DNA from: Polyangiaceae bacterium
GTDB lineage: Bacteria; Myxococcota_A; Polyangia; Polyangiales; Polyangiaceae
Length of the DNA stretch: 64,000 nucleotides
Assembly: GCA_025936045.1 (NCBI GenBank)
Contig: JAICUB010000007.1
Coordinates: 1-64,000 of the forward strand
Direction: 5' to 3'
Both the position numbers and the translations under genes were made by a program. The first letter of the stretch is position 1, and every line of letters starts with the position of its first letter. Shown in pieces: positions 1 to 9,944 of this stretch. The notes under the pieces are model-generated. The model searched no databases. It saw nothing but the letters and a program-made list of their open reading frames with translations, and was not told the DNA's origin.

Positions 1-595
1 CACCCACCTCACCGGCACCGGCATCTGCGACGCCGGCACCTGCTTCCAATGCACGGTCACCGACGAATCCGCGTGCGGCGCCAATTCCTGCGACCCCGCC
101 ACGAAGACGTGCACGGAGACGGCTCGGGGCAGCGTCGGGAATTGCGAGCCGTGCTTGGCGGATAGTGAGTGCGTCGGAGGAGACCAGAGCGATCCGGACG
201 CTCGCTGCGTGCCGATGAATTTTCAAGGCACGCCGCGCGACGGTGGGTTTTGTCTACAGCGCGTGTCCAAAGGCTGCACGAATCAATACGAGGTCGTCAC
301 CCCGCTCACGAGCCTTTCCGGCGCAGACCCGGAAGACTATTGCGATATCGACGAATCGGTAACTCGATGCGAAGCTGTCCTGGATCTCTTCCATTCAAGG
401 TCCTGTCCGGACGGGCTCGACACATCATGCGGTTGTCGAAGGGACAGTGACGGCAATTGCACCGAGCCGGGAGCGGGCGGGCTCTGCAAGACCGTCGGTC
501 CCAACGATAATCACTGCACGTACCTATGTTCGGCGGACAACCTTTGTTTGTCCGTTCTGTCGTGTGCAACGACCTCACCACATTACTGCAAGTAG
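1..595 (+). CDS. Cys-rich secreted protein, C-terminal part (5' end outside window)
   Basis: The reading frame is open from base 2 of the window and ends at TAG 593-595, so this is the tail of a longer gene; an internal TTG at 155 is not needed as a start. About 197 residues are visible. They contain more than 20 cysteines in patterns such as CDAGTCFQC, CGANSCD, CEPCLADSEC and CGCRRDSDGNC, with many Asp, Gly and Thr. This is the look of extracellular disulfide-rich repeat proteins that are abundant in myxobacteria. There is no transmembrane or catalytic motif in the visible part. Function unknown; a secreted or surface-attached role is an inference from the cysteine pattern only. Confidence 0.7.
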   Translation, partial: THLTGTGICDAGTCFQCTVTDESACGANSCDPATKTCTETARGSVGNCEPCLADSECVGGDQSDPDARCVPMNFQGTPRDGGFCLQRVSKGCTNQYEVVTPLTSLSGADPEDYCDIDESVTRCEAVLDLFHSRSCPDGLDTSCGCRRDSDGNCTEPGAGGLCKTVGPNDNHCTYLCSADNLCLSVLSCATTSPHYCK

Positions 596-632
596 CCGAT
601 GGCTCCGACACCCCGTCCGCATATCCACAGCG

Positions 633-1217
633 TCACCGCTTTGACGAGCTGGTCGCCGCAGCGCTGACCGGATCGGCGGGCTCCGGCAGCTGTTCGACCC
701 CGAGCGCCCGTAACCATTCTTCGGTCGGCGCCAGGAGCCGACGCGCCTTCAGATCGAAGAGCGCGCAGGTGAAGCGGGCGTCGCAGCAGAGCTCGTTGGC
801 TTCGTCGCGCATCTCCTGGCGGATGATGCAGATTTTGCCCGTGTAGCTTTCGGCCCAGGTGCGGATGAGGATGCGCTGGCGGTTCCTGATTTCGCGTTTG
901 AAGCGCAACGTGACCTCCAGAACGGTGGGGCCCTGCTGCAAGGCCTGGATGCGCGCGAGGCCGAAGCCGTTCGCCGTGATCCATTCCCAGCGCGCCGCTT
1001 CGAAAAGGTCGAGGTAGGCCGCGTTGTTGACGTGGCCGAACGTGTCGAGATGCCGCTCCACGATGAGAAGCGAGTGCTCGTGAACGGGCGAAGCCACCTC
1101 CTTCCCTCTGGTGACACGGCGCGCGAGCGTCAAGGAGCCGGGCGCCGGTAAAGTTCCCGGCAGCTGGCCTTTCGGCGGGCCGCTTGTGACGTTTCTGCGG
1201 TAGCGCGAAATCAGCAA
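633..1217 (-). CDS. Hotdog-fold acyl-CoA thioesterase
   Basis: Likely hydrolyses an acyl-CoA thioester in the cytoplasm. The diagnostic segment is HLDTFGHVNNAAYLDLFE at about residues 55-72, which matches the 4-hydroxybenzoyl-CoA thioesterase/YbgC-type signature (Asp and His-Val-Asn-Asn followed by Tyr). It is followed by the hydrophobic strand pattern of a single hotdog domain (to about residue 175). The annotated start gives 194 residues, longer than the roughly 130-150 usual for the family. The first 40 residues are Arg/Pro/Gly-rich and probably not translated; a GTG at 1097 is a candidate start but it overlaps the best Shine-Dalgarno-like stretch (AAGGAGG), so the start is unsettled. Substrate unknown. 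The last codons run close to the end of the Cys-rich gene on the other strand (convergent). Confidence 0.75.
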   Translation of the reverse strand: MLISRYRRNVTSGPPKGQLPGTLPAPGSLTLARRVTRGKEVASPVHEHSLLIVERHLDTFGHVNNAAYLDLFEAARWEWITANGFGLARIQALQQGPTVLEVTLRFKREIRNRQRILIRTWAESYTGKICIIRQEMRDEANELCCDARFTCALFDLKARRLLAPTEEWLRALGVEQLPEPADPVSAAATSSSKR

Positions 1218-1315
1218 GAAACGCTGGCCGACCCGACGGCCGCTCGGGGCCGAACTCAGCGCTTTCGTTAGGGTTTCTTGCGCGGGGCTGGCGATCGCAG
1301 TACCGCCCGAGGCCG

Positions 1316-2332
1316 ATGGCGCTCGATGGCGACAACCGAGGGTCAGGGCGTTCGCCGAGGCGAACGCTCCTGGTGGGGCTCGGCCTCGCCGTGCCCGTCG
1401 TCGTTATCGCGGTCGATGTGGTGTTCATCGTCCGCGGCCAGGGTTCGACCCGGCCGGCCACGGCACCGGCTCCCGCCGCGTCGGGGGCGACCGGCGGGTC
1501 GGTGCGCGCGGTCGCCAAGAGCACGGTGGAGTTTCCCGAGGGAGATGACGACGGGCCCGCCAACGTCGATGCGGCGCTCGCGTCCTCGGCAGCGAGCGAC
1601 GCCCCGACCGAGGACGACACTGCGATGGACGACGACGGCGCGTCAGAAGAGCCCGCGAGCGCCGCGCAGAAGCCCGCCCCGCCGCAACACTTCGCAACCG
1701 TGCAGGACGCGGCGGCCGGTAGCTGCACGACCGTGAGCGTCGAGGGACTCAGCAAGCAGATCATCGAGCAGGCGCGCTGTCTGAATCCGAAAGCGGTGGT
1801 ACCGCTGCCGCCGCGCGCCAACCTCGTGACGGGACCGCACGTGTTCCCGTACATGCAATCCGACGCGCGTGACCACCTCGTGCGCGTGCTCGACGCGCAC
1901 AAGAACGCGACCATGAAACTGAACAGCGCGCTTCGAACCGTCGCGCAGCAGTACCTGGTGTGGCGTTGGTCGGCGAGCAAGAGCTGCGGCGTGGAGCTCG
2001 CGACGCGCCCGGGCGAGAGCAACCACGAGCTCGGTCTCGCGCTCGACGTCGCGGAGCATTCGAGTTGGCGGAGCGCGCTCGAGGCGGAGCAGTTTCACTG
2101 GCTCGGGGCCTCGGATCGCGTGCATTTCGACTACAAAGCGGGCGACGCGCAGCCCCGCAAGATGATCGACGTGCTCGCGTTCCAAAAGCTCTGGAACAAG
2201 AATCACCCCAAAGATCCGGTGAACGAAGACGGTGTCTACAGCCCGCAGACCGAGCAGCGGCTGAAGAAGGCGCCGCCCGATGGTTTCCAGTCGGGGCCGA
2301 GCTGCGGCAAGGCTTCGAGGCGCGGGCAGTGA
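1316..2332 (+). CDS. Membrane-anchored M15-type D-Ala-D-Ala carboxypeptidase with peptidoglycan-binding tail
   Basis: Predicted peptidoglycan peptidase of 338 residues. Residues about 17-42 form one hydrophobic segment (LLVGLGLAVPVVVIAVDVVF), an N-terminal anchor, followed by an acidic Asp/Ala/Pro-rich linker to about residue 125. The catalytic part has the M15 zinc signature: SNHELGLALDVAEHS (His and Asp ligands) and DRVHFDY (second His). The C-terminal 60 residues (DVLAFQKLWNKNHP to QTEQRLKK) resemble a PG_binding_1 repeat. The domain layout places the enzyme in the periplasm acting on cell-wall stem peptides. ATG 1316 is taken as start because it precedes the anchor. The Hsp70-like gene follows after 26 bases, suggesting cotranscription. 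Confidence 0.85.
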   Translation: MALDGDNRGSGRSPRRTLLVGLGLAVPVVVIAVDVVFIVRGQGSTRPATAPAPAASGATGGSVRAVAKSTVEFPEGDDDGPANVDAALASSAASDAPTEDDTAMDDDGASEEPASAAQKPAPPQHFATVQDAAAGSCTTVSVEGLSKQIIEQARCLNPKAVVPLPPRANLVTGPHVFPYMQSDARDHLVRVLDAHKNATMKLNSALRTVAQQYLVWRWSASKSCGVELATRPGESNHELGLALDVAEHSSWRSALEAEQFHWLGASDRVHFDYKAGDAQPRKMIDVLAFQKLWNKNHPKDPVNEDGVYSPQTEQRLKKAPPDGFQSGPSCGKASRRGQ

Positions 2333-2358
2333 GCGGGCGCGGCTCCGATCCCCGGCGC

Positions 2359-3627
2359 ATGACACCGAGCCTTTACGCGATCGATTTCGGGACCAGCAAC
2401 TCGCTGCTCGTCGCCGCCGGCGAGGGAAAGGTCGACCCACCGCTCGCGCTCGATCCGGCGGCGCGCGACGCGTCGGTCTTTCGCAGCGTGGCCTGCTTTT
2501 CCTCGAACGGTGAGTGGTCCTTCGGAGCAGGCGCGCTCGAGCGCTACGTGGCCGACGGGATGCAGGGGCGCTTCTTGCGATCGCTCAAGCGCTTCTTGCC
2601 TGTGCCGTCTTTCACGGAGACGCGCATCGGTTCGCAGAGCATGAGGCTCGAAGAGCTCGTGGGGCTTTTCTTACGCGAGATGAAGCGGCGGGCGGACGCC
2701 CATTACGGAGTCGACGTGCGCCGCGCCCTGCTCGGGAGGCCGGCGCGCTTCGCGGACGACGACGCGGCGGACGCCCTCGCCGAGCAGAGGCTCGCTGCGG
2801 CCGCGCGCTTTGCGGGCTTCGAAACCGTGGAGTTTTGCCCGGAGCCCGTCGCGGCCGCGTACGACTTTCGGAGCCGCATCACGACGCCCCAAGTCGTGCT
2901 CGTCGCCGACTTCGGCGGTGGCACCTCGGACTACACGGTCGCGCGGCTCGCGCCGGGCGCGTCCGACGCTGAGGTGCTGGCGATCGGCGGGGTCTCGCTC
3001 GCGGGCGACGCGTTCGACGGCCGCATCATGCGTCACCGCGTCGCCCGCCACTTCGGCAGCGAAGTGCGTTACCGCGTGCCCTTCGGTCACAACGTGCTCA
3101 CGATGCCGACACCGCTCGTCGACGCGCTGTGCTCGCCCGCGGACACGTGCCTGCTCGCGCGCCGCGACATCGTGCGCTTCCTGCACGACGTGCGCGCGTC
3201 CGCGCTCGGCGACGACGACCGGCGTAAGGTGGACCAGCTCTTGTGCTTGGTCGAAGACTCGCTCGGCTTTCAGGTCTTCGAAGCGATCGAGGCGGTGAAG
3301 CGCGGCTTGTCGGACTCCGAGCAGGCCGAGCTCCACTTCGAGTACCCGGGGCTCGAGCTCGAGGAACTGCTCTTTCGCGAGGATTTCGAGGAGTACACGC
3401 GCGGCGTCGTCGACGCGATTCTCGAGCGGCTCGACGCCACGGTCGCGGCGAGCGGCCTCGACTTCGACGGCATCGACCTCGTCTGCTGCACGGGCGGCAC
3501 GGCCCAGGTCCGCGCGCTCAGCGCGGGCATTCGGGCGCGCTTCGGCGACGAGAAGATCGTGCGGCTCCGCAGCCTGCACTCGGTGATTCAAGGACTCGGC
3601 GAAAGGGCACGCTCGCTCGCCGTCTAA
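2359..3627 (+). CDS. Hsp70-family ATPase without substrate-binding domain (YegD-like)
   Basis: An actin-fold ATPase of 422 residues. Visible Hsp70 nucleotide-binding motifs: phosphate-1 AIDFGTSNSLLV at residues 7-18, phosphate-2 VADFGGGTSDYTVAR at about 183-197, and adenosine motif CCTGGTAQVRAL near 375. The protein stops at the end of the nucleotide-binding domain, so the peptide-binding beta-sandwich and lid of DnaK are missing, as in E. coli YegD-type proteins. The frame is open upstream into the M15 gene, but ATG 2359 begins exactly before the first beta-strand and is chosen. It lies 26 bases after the M15 peptidase. Client and role are unknown. Confidence 0.85.
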   Translation: MTPSLYAIDFGTSNSLLVAAGEGKVDPPLALDPAARDASVFRSVACFSSNGEWSFGAGALERYVADGMQGRFLRSLKRFLPVPSFTETRIGSQSMRLEELVGLFLREMKRRADAHYGVDVRRALLGRPARFADDDAADALAEQRLAAAARFAGFETVEFCPEPVAAAYDFRSRITTPQVVLVADFGGGTSDYTVARLAPGASDAEVLAIGGVSLAGDAFDGRIMRHRVARHFGSEVRYRVPFGHNVLTMPTPLVDALCSPADTCLLARRDIVRFLHDVRASALGDDDRRKVDQLLCLVEDSLGFQVFEAIEAVKRGLSDSEQAELHFEYPGLELEELLFREDFEEYTRGVVDAILERLDATVAASGLDFDGIDLVCCTGGTAQVRALSAGIRARFGDEKIVRLRSLHSVIQGLGERARSLAV

Positions 3628-3652
3628 ACGCGCAGGGAGCGCGCCGCACGCG

Positions 3653-3674
3653 CCTACATCGGCGTCGATGTAGG
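3653..3674. repeat. Perfect 9-bp inverted repeat in intergenic region
   Basis: CCTACATCG and CGATGTAGG are perfect complements separated by GCGT. The element lies 26 bases after the Hsp70-like stop and 85 bases before the OmpA-family start. There is no T-run, so a simple intrinsic terminator is not supported; an operator or a transcript-processing hairpin is possible. Confidence 0.5.
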
Positions 3675-3759
3675 TCGGCGTGCTGCGGCGTCTCGGTGCA
3701 TCGCGAGTATTAACGGACGCTTGAGCGCGGGGCGAAGCCGCGCTCTACTCCACGCCTCG

Positions 3760-5559
3760 ATGAGCCAACTCAAAGCTCTCGGGCTTTCGCTCCTCTTCTC
3801 GCTCGTGAGCGCCCACGCTGCCGCGCAAGCGACCAGCAAGTTCTCGCTCGATCGCTTCGACCCTGCGCCTGCCGGCGATCGCTTCTTCGGCGTGCCCGGC
3901 GGCGACCCGGGCGGGGAGCTCACGCTGCGCGCGATGTTGCTCGGCGACTACGCCTACCGCCCGCTCGTTCTCTACGTGAACGACGGCGACAAGAGCGCCG
4001 GTAGCATCGTCAAGGATCAACTGTTTTTGCACGCGAGCGTGAGCCTCGGGCTCTTCGACCGCCTGAACCTGTCGTTCGACGTGCCGGTCGCGCTCGTCAA
4101 CGACGGCGAGTCACCGGCCGCGGGCGGCATTTCGGTGCCGTCGCCTGCGGGCGCGGCGCTCGGCGACGTTCGCTTCACGGCGCGCGTGCGTCTCGTCGGC
4201 GAGGCGCGGAGTCCGGCGGAGCTCGACCTCGGCGGCTCGCTCTGGGTACCGACGGGTGATCCCGCGCGCTTCACCGGCGACAAGCGCGTCCGCGGGCTAC
4301 CCGAGCTCGTCTTCTCGGGTGAGGCCGGCGTCGTTGCGTACGCGGCGCACGCGGGCGTCAACTTTCGTAGCTCGCACGGCCTGGCCGACGGCGGCCTCGG
4401 CAACGAGCTCACGACGGGCGCCGCGCTCGGCTTCCTCCTCGCCGACAAGAAGCTCCAGATCGGACCCGAGCTCTACGGCTCGACCACGCTGAAGAACGCG
4501 TTCGAGCGCGCGGGCTCGAACTACGAGGGCATCCTCGGCGCGCGCTACCGAGCCTCCGCGTGGGTGTTCGGCGCGGGCGCGGGACCCGGTTTCACGCGCG
4601 GCCTCGGAACGCCCGCGCTCCGCGCCGTCGCGAGCGTGGCGTACGCGCCCGAGCGTGAGGTGACGCAGGCACCGCCGTCGGATCGCGACCACGACGGCAT
4701 CGTCGACGAGCTCGACGCGTGTCCGGACACGCGCGGTATCGCTTCGGACGACCCGAAGCGGAACGGCTGCCCCGATCGCGACAAGGACGGCATCTTCGAT
4801 CAGGACGACGCCTGTCCGGACGAGCCGGGCGTGGCGAACGACGATCCGAAGAAGAACGGCTGCCCCGCGGACCGCGACGGCGACGGCGTTCTCGACGGCG
4901 ACGACGCTTGTCCCGACACCGCGGGCGTCAAAGACGAGGATCCGAAGAAGAACGGTTGTCCGCCCGATCGCGACGGCGACGGCATCGTCGACGCCGAGGA
5001 CGCTTGCCCGGACGTGCCCGGCGTCCACAGCGAAGACAAGGAGCAGAACGGCTGCCCCGGCGATCGCGACGGCGACGGCATTCGCGACGACAAGGACGCT
5101 TGCCCCGACGAAAAGGGCAAGCCCGACCCGGATCCGAAGAAGAACGGCTGCCCGTCGCTCGTGCGCGTCACGAAGTCGGAGATCGTGATTTTGCAGCAGG
5201 TGCAGTTCAAGACGGGCAGCGACGTGATCCTGCCGGCGAGCGACGAGCTCCTGAGCGAAGTCGCGGGCGTCCTCCGCGACCACCCCGAGATCAAGAACAT
5301 CGAGGTGCAAGGGCACACCGACAACCGCGGCAGCGCCGCCTACAACAAGAAGCTCAGCCAGCGCCGCGCGGCGAGCGTCGTGCACTGGCTCACGACACGC
5401 GGCGAAGTCGACGACAGCCGCCTCACTCCGCGGGGGTACGGCATGGATCAGCCGATCGAGGACAACTCGACCGACGAAGGCCGGCAGAAGAATCGCCGCG
5501 TGCAGTTCAAGATCACGAGCATGCGGCGTTCGGGTGACAGCGGGGGGACGGGCGAATGA
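3760..5559 (+). CDS. OmpA-family outer-membrane protein with TSP3 calcium repeats
   Basis: A 599-residue outer-membrane protein. ATG 3760 starts a clean signal peptide (about 24 residues, ending SAHAAAQA); an in-frame TTG at 3721 is less likely. Residues about 40-300 have alternating strands typical of a beta-barrel. Residues about 305-465 hold about six TSP3-type calcium motifs ([16 protein letters not shown] and variants), each ending in a Cys-Pro pair. The last 120 residues are an OmpA/MotB peptidoglycan-binding domain ([44 protein letters not shown]). The role is to link outer membrane and cell wall. The stop overlaps the ATG of the next gene (ATGATGG), so the two are probably translated together. 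Confidence 0.9.
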   Translation: MSQLKALGLSLLFSLVSAHAAAQATSKFSLDRFDPAPAGDRFFGVPGGDPGGELTLRAMLLGDYAYRPLVLYVNDGDKSAGSIVKDQLFLHASVSLGLFDRLNLSFDVPVALVNDGESPAAGGISVPSPAGAALGDVRFTARVRLVGEARSPAELDLGGSLWVPTGDPARFTGDKRVRGLPELVFSGEAGVVAYAAHAGVNFRSSHGLADGGLGNELTTGAALGFLLADKKLQIGPELYGSTTLKNAFERAGSNYEGILGARYRASAWVFGAGAGPGFTRGLGTPALRAVASVAYAPEREVTQAPPSDRDHDGIVDELDACPDTRGIASDDPKRNGCPDRDKDGIFDQDDACPDEPGVANDDPKKNGCPADRDGDGVLDGDDACPDTAGVKDEDPKKNGCPPDRDGDGIVDAEDACPDVPGVHSEDKEQNGCPGDRDGDGIRDDKDACPDEKGKPDPDPKKNGCPSLVRVTKSEIVILQQVQFKTGSDVILPASDELLSEVAGVLRDHPEIKNIEVQGHTDNRGSAAYNKKLSQRRAASVVHWLTTRGEVDDSRLTPRGYGMDQPIEDNSTDEGRQKNRRVQFKITSMRRSGDSGGTGE

Positions 5560-8500
5560 TGGAGTTTCGCATGCAACGAATCACGGCGCCGAGGACCTCG
5601 AACACCTGGCGGAGCGTCGCGCTCCTCGCACGGCTCGCGAGCCTCGGTGCGCTCGCGCTCGGCTGCAACGCGGGCCGCGCCGAACCGGCGCCTGCCGCGA
5701 AGAGCTCGAGCGAGAGCGTCGGCAAGACGGCGGAAGCCCTAGCGGGCGTCGACGGCGACGTCACGATCGGCGGCGCCGGCACGATCGTGAATCAATACAC
5801 GACGCTCAAAACCGACGCGACGGCGGGACAGACGAGCATCACCGTGAATAGCGTCGCCGCGCTCAAGAGCAGCAAAGATCTCGCGGCGGGCGACCTCGTG
5901 CTCGTGATTCAGATGCAGGGCGCGACCCTGGACACGACGCTACCGGACACCAACGCAGGCTGGGGCTCGGTCACGCAGCTCAACAGCGCCGGCCTTTACG
6001 AGTTTGCGGAGGTCAAGAGCGTCGACTCGGGTACGGGTGCGATTGGGCTCTCGTGCGCGCTCGCGCACAGCTATGCCCAAGCCGGGACGGTGCAGGTCGT
6101 ACGCGTGCCGCAGTACGACACGCTCACGATCTCGTCGGGCGCGTCCATCGTCGCGCCGCCGTGGGACGGCACGACGGGCGGCGTCGTCGCGGTGCACGCG
6201 AAGAGCACGCTGACGCTGACGGGCAGCATCGATGTGAGCGCCACGGGGTTCCGCGGGGGCATCACCGACGACAACACCAACGTCGCCACGTCGGACACGA
6301 CCATTTACGCATCGGCGGCGGACACCGACGGCGCACGCAAGGGCGAGGGCATCGGCGGCTTCGCGGTCGAGTACGGCCGCGCTCCGTCCGCGAACGGCGG
6401 CGGCGGCGGAAATTCGCACAACGGCGGCGGTGGCGGCGGCGCCAACGCGCGCTCGGGCGGCACCTGGACTGGCCAGGGTGTCTTCGATCTCACGGTCACC
6501 GGCGGAGCGACGGCGTGGCTGCTCGATCCGAACTACAGCGCCACGGGGTCCGAGGGCGGCGGGCGCGGCGGTTACAGCTATTCGAACAGCAACCAAAACG
6601 CGAGGACGCTCGCCCCCGGCAACGCAAACTGGATGGGCAACCAGCGCCGTGAACGCGGCGGCCTCGGCGGGCACCCGCTCGACAACGATCCGGCGACACG
6701 CATCTTCTTCGGCGGCGGCGGCGGCGCCGGAGACGGCAACAACGAACATGCCGGCGCGGGCGGCGTGGGCGGCGGCATCGCGTTCGTGATTGCGGGTTCC
6801 GTCGCCGGCACCGGCAGCATTCTCGCGAACGGCGGCGCGGGCGTGGACGCCGACTCGACGAACGGCGGCAGCACGAGCGGCGACTCTCCGGGCGGCGGCG
6901 GCGGCGGCGGCACCGTCATCGTGTCGAGCGCCACGGTGAGCGCCATCACGATCTCGGCGAACGGCGGCACGGGCGGCAAGCAGCTCCTCAACAGCGCCAC
7001 GGAAGCCGAAGGGCCCGGCGGCGGCGGCGGCGGCGGGTTCGTCGCGGTGACGACGGGCGTGAGCGCGAGCGTTCTCGGCGGCGCGTCGGGGACGACCACC
7101 GCGCCCTCGCTCACCGAATTTCCGGTCAACGGCGCGACGAAAGGCAACGCCGGCTCCGTCTCCAACGCGGCGTTCACTCCCGGATATTGCGTCGACACGA
7201 CCCTGCCCGACACGACGATCGCGACGCACCCGAACGATCCGACCAACGACGCGACGGGCGACTTTACGTTCACGTCCGACGACTCGGCGGCCACGTTCGA
7301 GTGTCAGCTCGACGCTGCGGCATACGCCGCATGCACCGCGACGTACGCGACCGCCGCGCTCGCGGAGGGCTCGCACACGCTGAACGTGCGAGCGAAGGAC
7401 GCCGTCGGCAATGTCGACGCCACGCCCGCGACCTTCAGCTGGAAGGTCGATCTCACGGCGCCCGACACGACGATCGCGACGGAACCGACCGACCCGACGA
7501 CGGATACGACGGGGGACTTCACGTTCACGTCGAACGAGTCGAACGTGACGTTCGCCTGCAACCTCGACGGCGCGGGCTTCACGAGCTGCACCGCGGCGTT
7601 CACGACGGGCGCGCTCGGCGTCGGACAGCACGACATCGCCGTGCGCGCGACGGATGCGGCCGGTAACACGGACGCCACGCCCGCCACGTTCACCTGGAAC
7701 GTCGCGGCGACGGTCGTCGACACGGACGGTGACGGCCTGCCGGACTCGACGGAAACTCAGATGGGCACGGATCCGAACGACGCGGATTCGGACGACGACG
7801 GCGTACCGGACGGCCTCGAGCCGTCAGCGGGCACCGACAGCGACGGCGACGGCCTCATCAACGCGCTCGATCCCGACAGCGACAACGACGGGATCCTCGA
7901 CGGCACCGAGCTCGGCAAGGATTGCTCGGAGACGGGGACGAACGTCGCGGCGGGCCATTGCCTAGCCGACGCCGATCCCACGACGCAGACCAATCCGCTC
8001 GATTCCGACACCGATCACGGCGGCATCCACGACGGAGTCGAGGACGCGAACCACAACGGGAAGATCGACGGCGGCGAAGGCGACCCGAACGATCCAGCGG
8101 ACGACACGACGGCGGTGGTCGACACCGACGGCGACGGCCTCTCCGACACGGAAGAGGCGGTGTTGCACACCGATCCGCGCGACGCCGACTCCGACGACGA
8201 CGGCGTGCCGGACGGCATGGAGCCGAACCCGGGCGACGACACGGACGGCGACGGCCTCATCAACGCGCTCGATCCCGACAGCGACAACGACGGGCTCTTC
8301 GACGGTACGGAGCTCGGCCTCGACTGCAGCAACCGCGACACGGACGTCACGCGGCACGTGTGCATCGCCGACGCCGACGCGGGAGCGACGAAGACCTCGC
8401 CGCTCGTCGCGGACACGGACGACGGCGGCGCCAGCGACGGCTCGGAAGACGCGAACCTGAACGGCCGTGTGGATGCGGGCGAAACGGATCCGACGACCAA

Positions 8501-9776
8501 TCACGGCTCGGACGACGCCACCGTCGTCGATACGGACGGTGATGGCTTGAGCGACGGCCTCGAGCAGACGTTGCGCTCGGATCCGAACGACGAGGACACG
8601 GACGACGACGGCGTGCCTGACGGCGTCGAGCCGAATCCGAGCGCGGACTACGACAGCGACGGCTTGCCCGACGTGCTGGACGTGGACAGCGACAACGACG
8701 GCTTGTTCGACGGCACGGAGATGGGCCATAACTGCAGCGGCCCCGGCACGAACGCGGCGGCCGGCCACTGCCGAGCCGACGCCGCACCCGGGACGGTGAC
8801 GTCGCCCGTCAATCGCGACACCGATTTCGGAGGAGCGAGCGACGGCAGTGAGGACACGAACCTCGACGGTAAGCTCGACGCGGGAGAGCTCGACCCGACC
8901 GCGGGCCACGGCTCGGACGACTCCGGCATGGTCGACACCGACGGCGACGGCCTGAGCGACGGGACGGAACAGACGCTCGGCTCCGACCCGAACGACTCGG
9001 ACTCGGACGACGACGGCTTGCTCGACGGCGCGGAGCCGAATCCCGGCGACGATCGCGACGGCGACACGCTCATCGACATCTTGGACCCGGACAGCGACGG
9101 CGACGGTGTGCTCGACGGCACCGAAGCCGGACTCGACTGCATGGATCCGGCGACCGACGCGAGCAAGAACGTCTGCATCGCCGACGCAGATCCGAGCACC
9201 AGCACCTGGGTGCTCGTCGCCGACACCGATCACGGCGGAGTGACGGACGGCATGGAGGACACGAACCACGACGGCCACGTGGACACGGGTGAGCGTGATC
9301 CACTGAACCCGACCGACGACACGCTCACGAACGGTGAGGGCGGTGCCGGCGGCGAAGCGGGAGGCGCGGGTGAAGGCGGCGCAGACGTCGGGACGGGCGG
9401 AAGCGCCGGCACGAGCGGCACCGCCGGTTCGACGACGACGCAGGGCGGCAACGCCGGGACGGCGACGGCGGGGACTGGCGCTGCAGCTGGAACGGCAGGC
9501 TCGGCGGGCTCGTCCGGCGCCGGAAATGGCGGGACCTCCGGCAACGGCGGCGTTCCCAACGCGGGCGGCACCGGCAACACCGCCGGCACCGCCGGCACCG
9601 AGGCCGTCGGTACGGGAGGAAGCCTCGAGAGCGCCCCCGACAGGCACGTGGTCGTGCTCGGCGGCGGCTTCTGCTCGACGAGCCCGCGGCCGGGTTCGAG
9701 CTCAGGCGCGCTCGCGCTGTTCGGTGTGGCGATCGCAGGTGCTCTCCGCTCGCGGCGCCGGCGCTCACGGAGCTGA
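5556..9776 (+). CDS. Giant surface lipoprotein: Gly-rich region, Ig-like repeats, four TSP3 modules, MYXO-CTERM-like tail
   Basis: Up to 1406 residues; starts ATG 5556 (overlapping the OmpA-family stop) or ATG 5571. A lipobox LALGC near residue 34 predicts lipidation. Residues about 65-530 form a Gly-rich domain with [17 protein letters not shown] and [10 protein letters not shown], a pattern I associate with myxobacterial proteins named AgmC-like (weak recollection). Residues about 550-720 hold two Ig-like repeats (DTTIAT...DFTFTS...FECQLD). Residues about 721-1258 are four TSP3-rich modules. A Gly/Ala/Thr tether follows. The end has Gly-Gly-Phe-Cys, a short hydrophobic helix ([14 protein letters not shown]) and RSRRRRSRS, resembling MYXO-CTERM sorting tails. 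Probably a cell-surface adhesin or matrix protein. Having both a lipobox and a C-terminal sorting tail is unusual. Confidence 0.85.
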   Translation: MMEFRMQRITAPRTSNTWRSVALLARLASLGALALGCNAGRAEPAPAAKSSSESVGKTAEALAGVDGDVTIGGAGTIVNQYTTLKTDATAGQTSITVNSVAALKSSKDLAAGDLVLVIQMQGATLDTTLPDTNAGWGSVTQLNSAGLYEFAEVKSVDSGTGAIGLSCALAHSYAQAGTVQVVRVPQYDTLTISSGASIVAPPWDGTTGGVVAVHAKSTLTLTGSIDVSATGFRGGITDDNTNVATSDTTIYASAADTDGARKGEGIGGFAVEYGRAPSANGGGGGNSHNGGGGGGANARSGGTWTGQGVFDLTVTGGATAWLLDPNYSATGSEGGGRGGYSYSNSNQNARTLAPGNANWMGNQRRERGGLGGHPLDNDPATRIFFGGGGGAGDGNNEHAGAGGVGGGIAFVIAGSVAGTGSILANGGAGVDADSTNGGSTSGDSPGGGGGGGTVIVSSATVSAITISANGGTGGKQLLNSATEAEGPGGGGGGGFVAVTTGVSASVLGGASGTTTAPSLTEFPVNGATKGNAGSVSNAAFTPGYCVDTTLPDTTIATHPNDPTNDATGDFTFTSDDSAATFECQLDAAAYAACTATYATAALAEGSHTLNVRAKDAVGNVDATPATFSWKVDLTAPDTTIATEPTDPTTDTTGDFTFTSNESNVTFACNLDGAGFTSCTAAFTTGALGVGQHDIAVRATDAAGNTDATPATFTWNVAATVVDTDGDGLPDSTETQMGTDPNDADSDDDGVPDGLEPSAGTDSDGDGLINALDPDSDNDGILDGTELGKDCSETGTNVAAGHCLADADPTTQTNPLDSDTDHGGIHDGVEDANHNGKIDGGEGDPNDPADDTTAVVDTDGDGLSDTEEAVLHTDPRDADSDDDGVPDGMEPNPGDDTDGDGLINALDPDSDNDGLFDGTELGLDCSNRDTDVTRHVCIADADAGATKTSPLVADTDDGGASDGSEDANLNGRVDAGETDPTTNHGSDDATVVDTDGDGLSDGLEQTLRSDPNDEDTDDDGVPDGVEPNPSADYDSDGLPDVLDVDSDNDGLFDGTEMGHNCSGPGTNAAAGHCRADAAPGTVTSPVNRDTDFGGASDGSEDTNLDGKLDAGELDPTAGHGSDDSGMVDTDGDGLSDGTEQTLGSDPNDSDSDDDGLLDGAEPNPGDDRDGDTLIDILDPDSDGDGVLDGTEAGLDCMDPATDASKNVCIADADPSTSTWVLVADTDHGGVTDGMEDTNHDGHVDTGERDPLNPTDDTLTNGEGGAGGEAGGAGEGGADVGTGGSAGTSGTAGSTTTQGGNAGTATAGTGAAAGTAGSAGSSGAGNGGTSGNGGVPNAGGTGNTAGTAGTEAVGTGGSLESAPDRHVVVLGGGFCSTSPRPGSSSGALALFGVAIAGALRSRRRRSRS
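7716..9329 (+). repeat. Four tandem ~405-bp TSP3 modules inside the giant lipoprotein gene
   Basis: Units begin at 7716, 8118, 8526 and 8931 (402, 408, 405 and about 399 bp). Each starts with codons for [10 protein letters not shown] and contains [12 protein letters not shown] or close variants, DPDSDNDG, a CysxxxxTxxxxxxCxADA pair and a closing GExDP. The unit boundaries keep frame, so copy number could change by recombination without breaking the gene. Confidence 0.9.
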
Positions 9777-9906
9777 GCTCCCGCACCGTCCGACGCGAGA
9801 CGCGCTCGGCACGCTGTGGCGAACGTGAACAGGCCGTGTCGCCTGCTGTCCGCGGCGCGCGCCGCGCCGCGCGGAACCTAGCCTACGCACTGCGGCATTC
9901 AGCTTG

Positions 9907-9936
9907 CATTCCGCTTGGCCGAACCCCAGCGGAATG
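9907..9936 (+). promoter_or_regulatory. 9-bp perfect hairpin just upstream of the ASST-lipoprotein start
   Basis: CATTCCGCT (9907-9915) and AGCGGAATG (9928-9936) pair perfectly around a 12-base loop. The 3' arm ends 8 bases before ATG 9945 and covers the position where a ribosome-binding site would lie. It could hinder initiation or be an operator; no experimental basis. Confidence 0.45.
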
Positions 9937-9944
9937 AGCATTTC

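Noticed and set aside
583..2022. A 479-residue minus-strand frame spanning 583-2022
   Set aside because: It covers the thioesterase and the M15 peptidase in other frames and has no motif of its own.
7716..9329. Regular repeats that could suggest a CRISPR array
   Set aside because: Units are 400 bp, in-frame and translate into TSP3 motifs; no short direct repeats with unique spacers.
5940..9647. Long minus-strand frames across the TSP3 giant (5940-7631 and 7962-9647)
   Set aside because: Composition is Arg/Ala/Val repeats, shadow of the Asp/Gly-rich plus-strand repeats; no start context or family.
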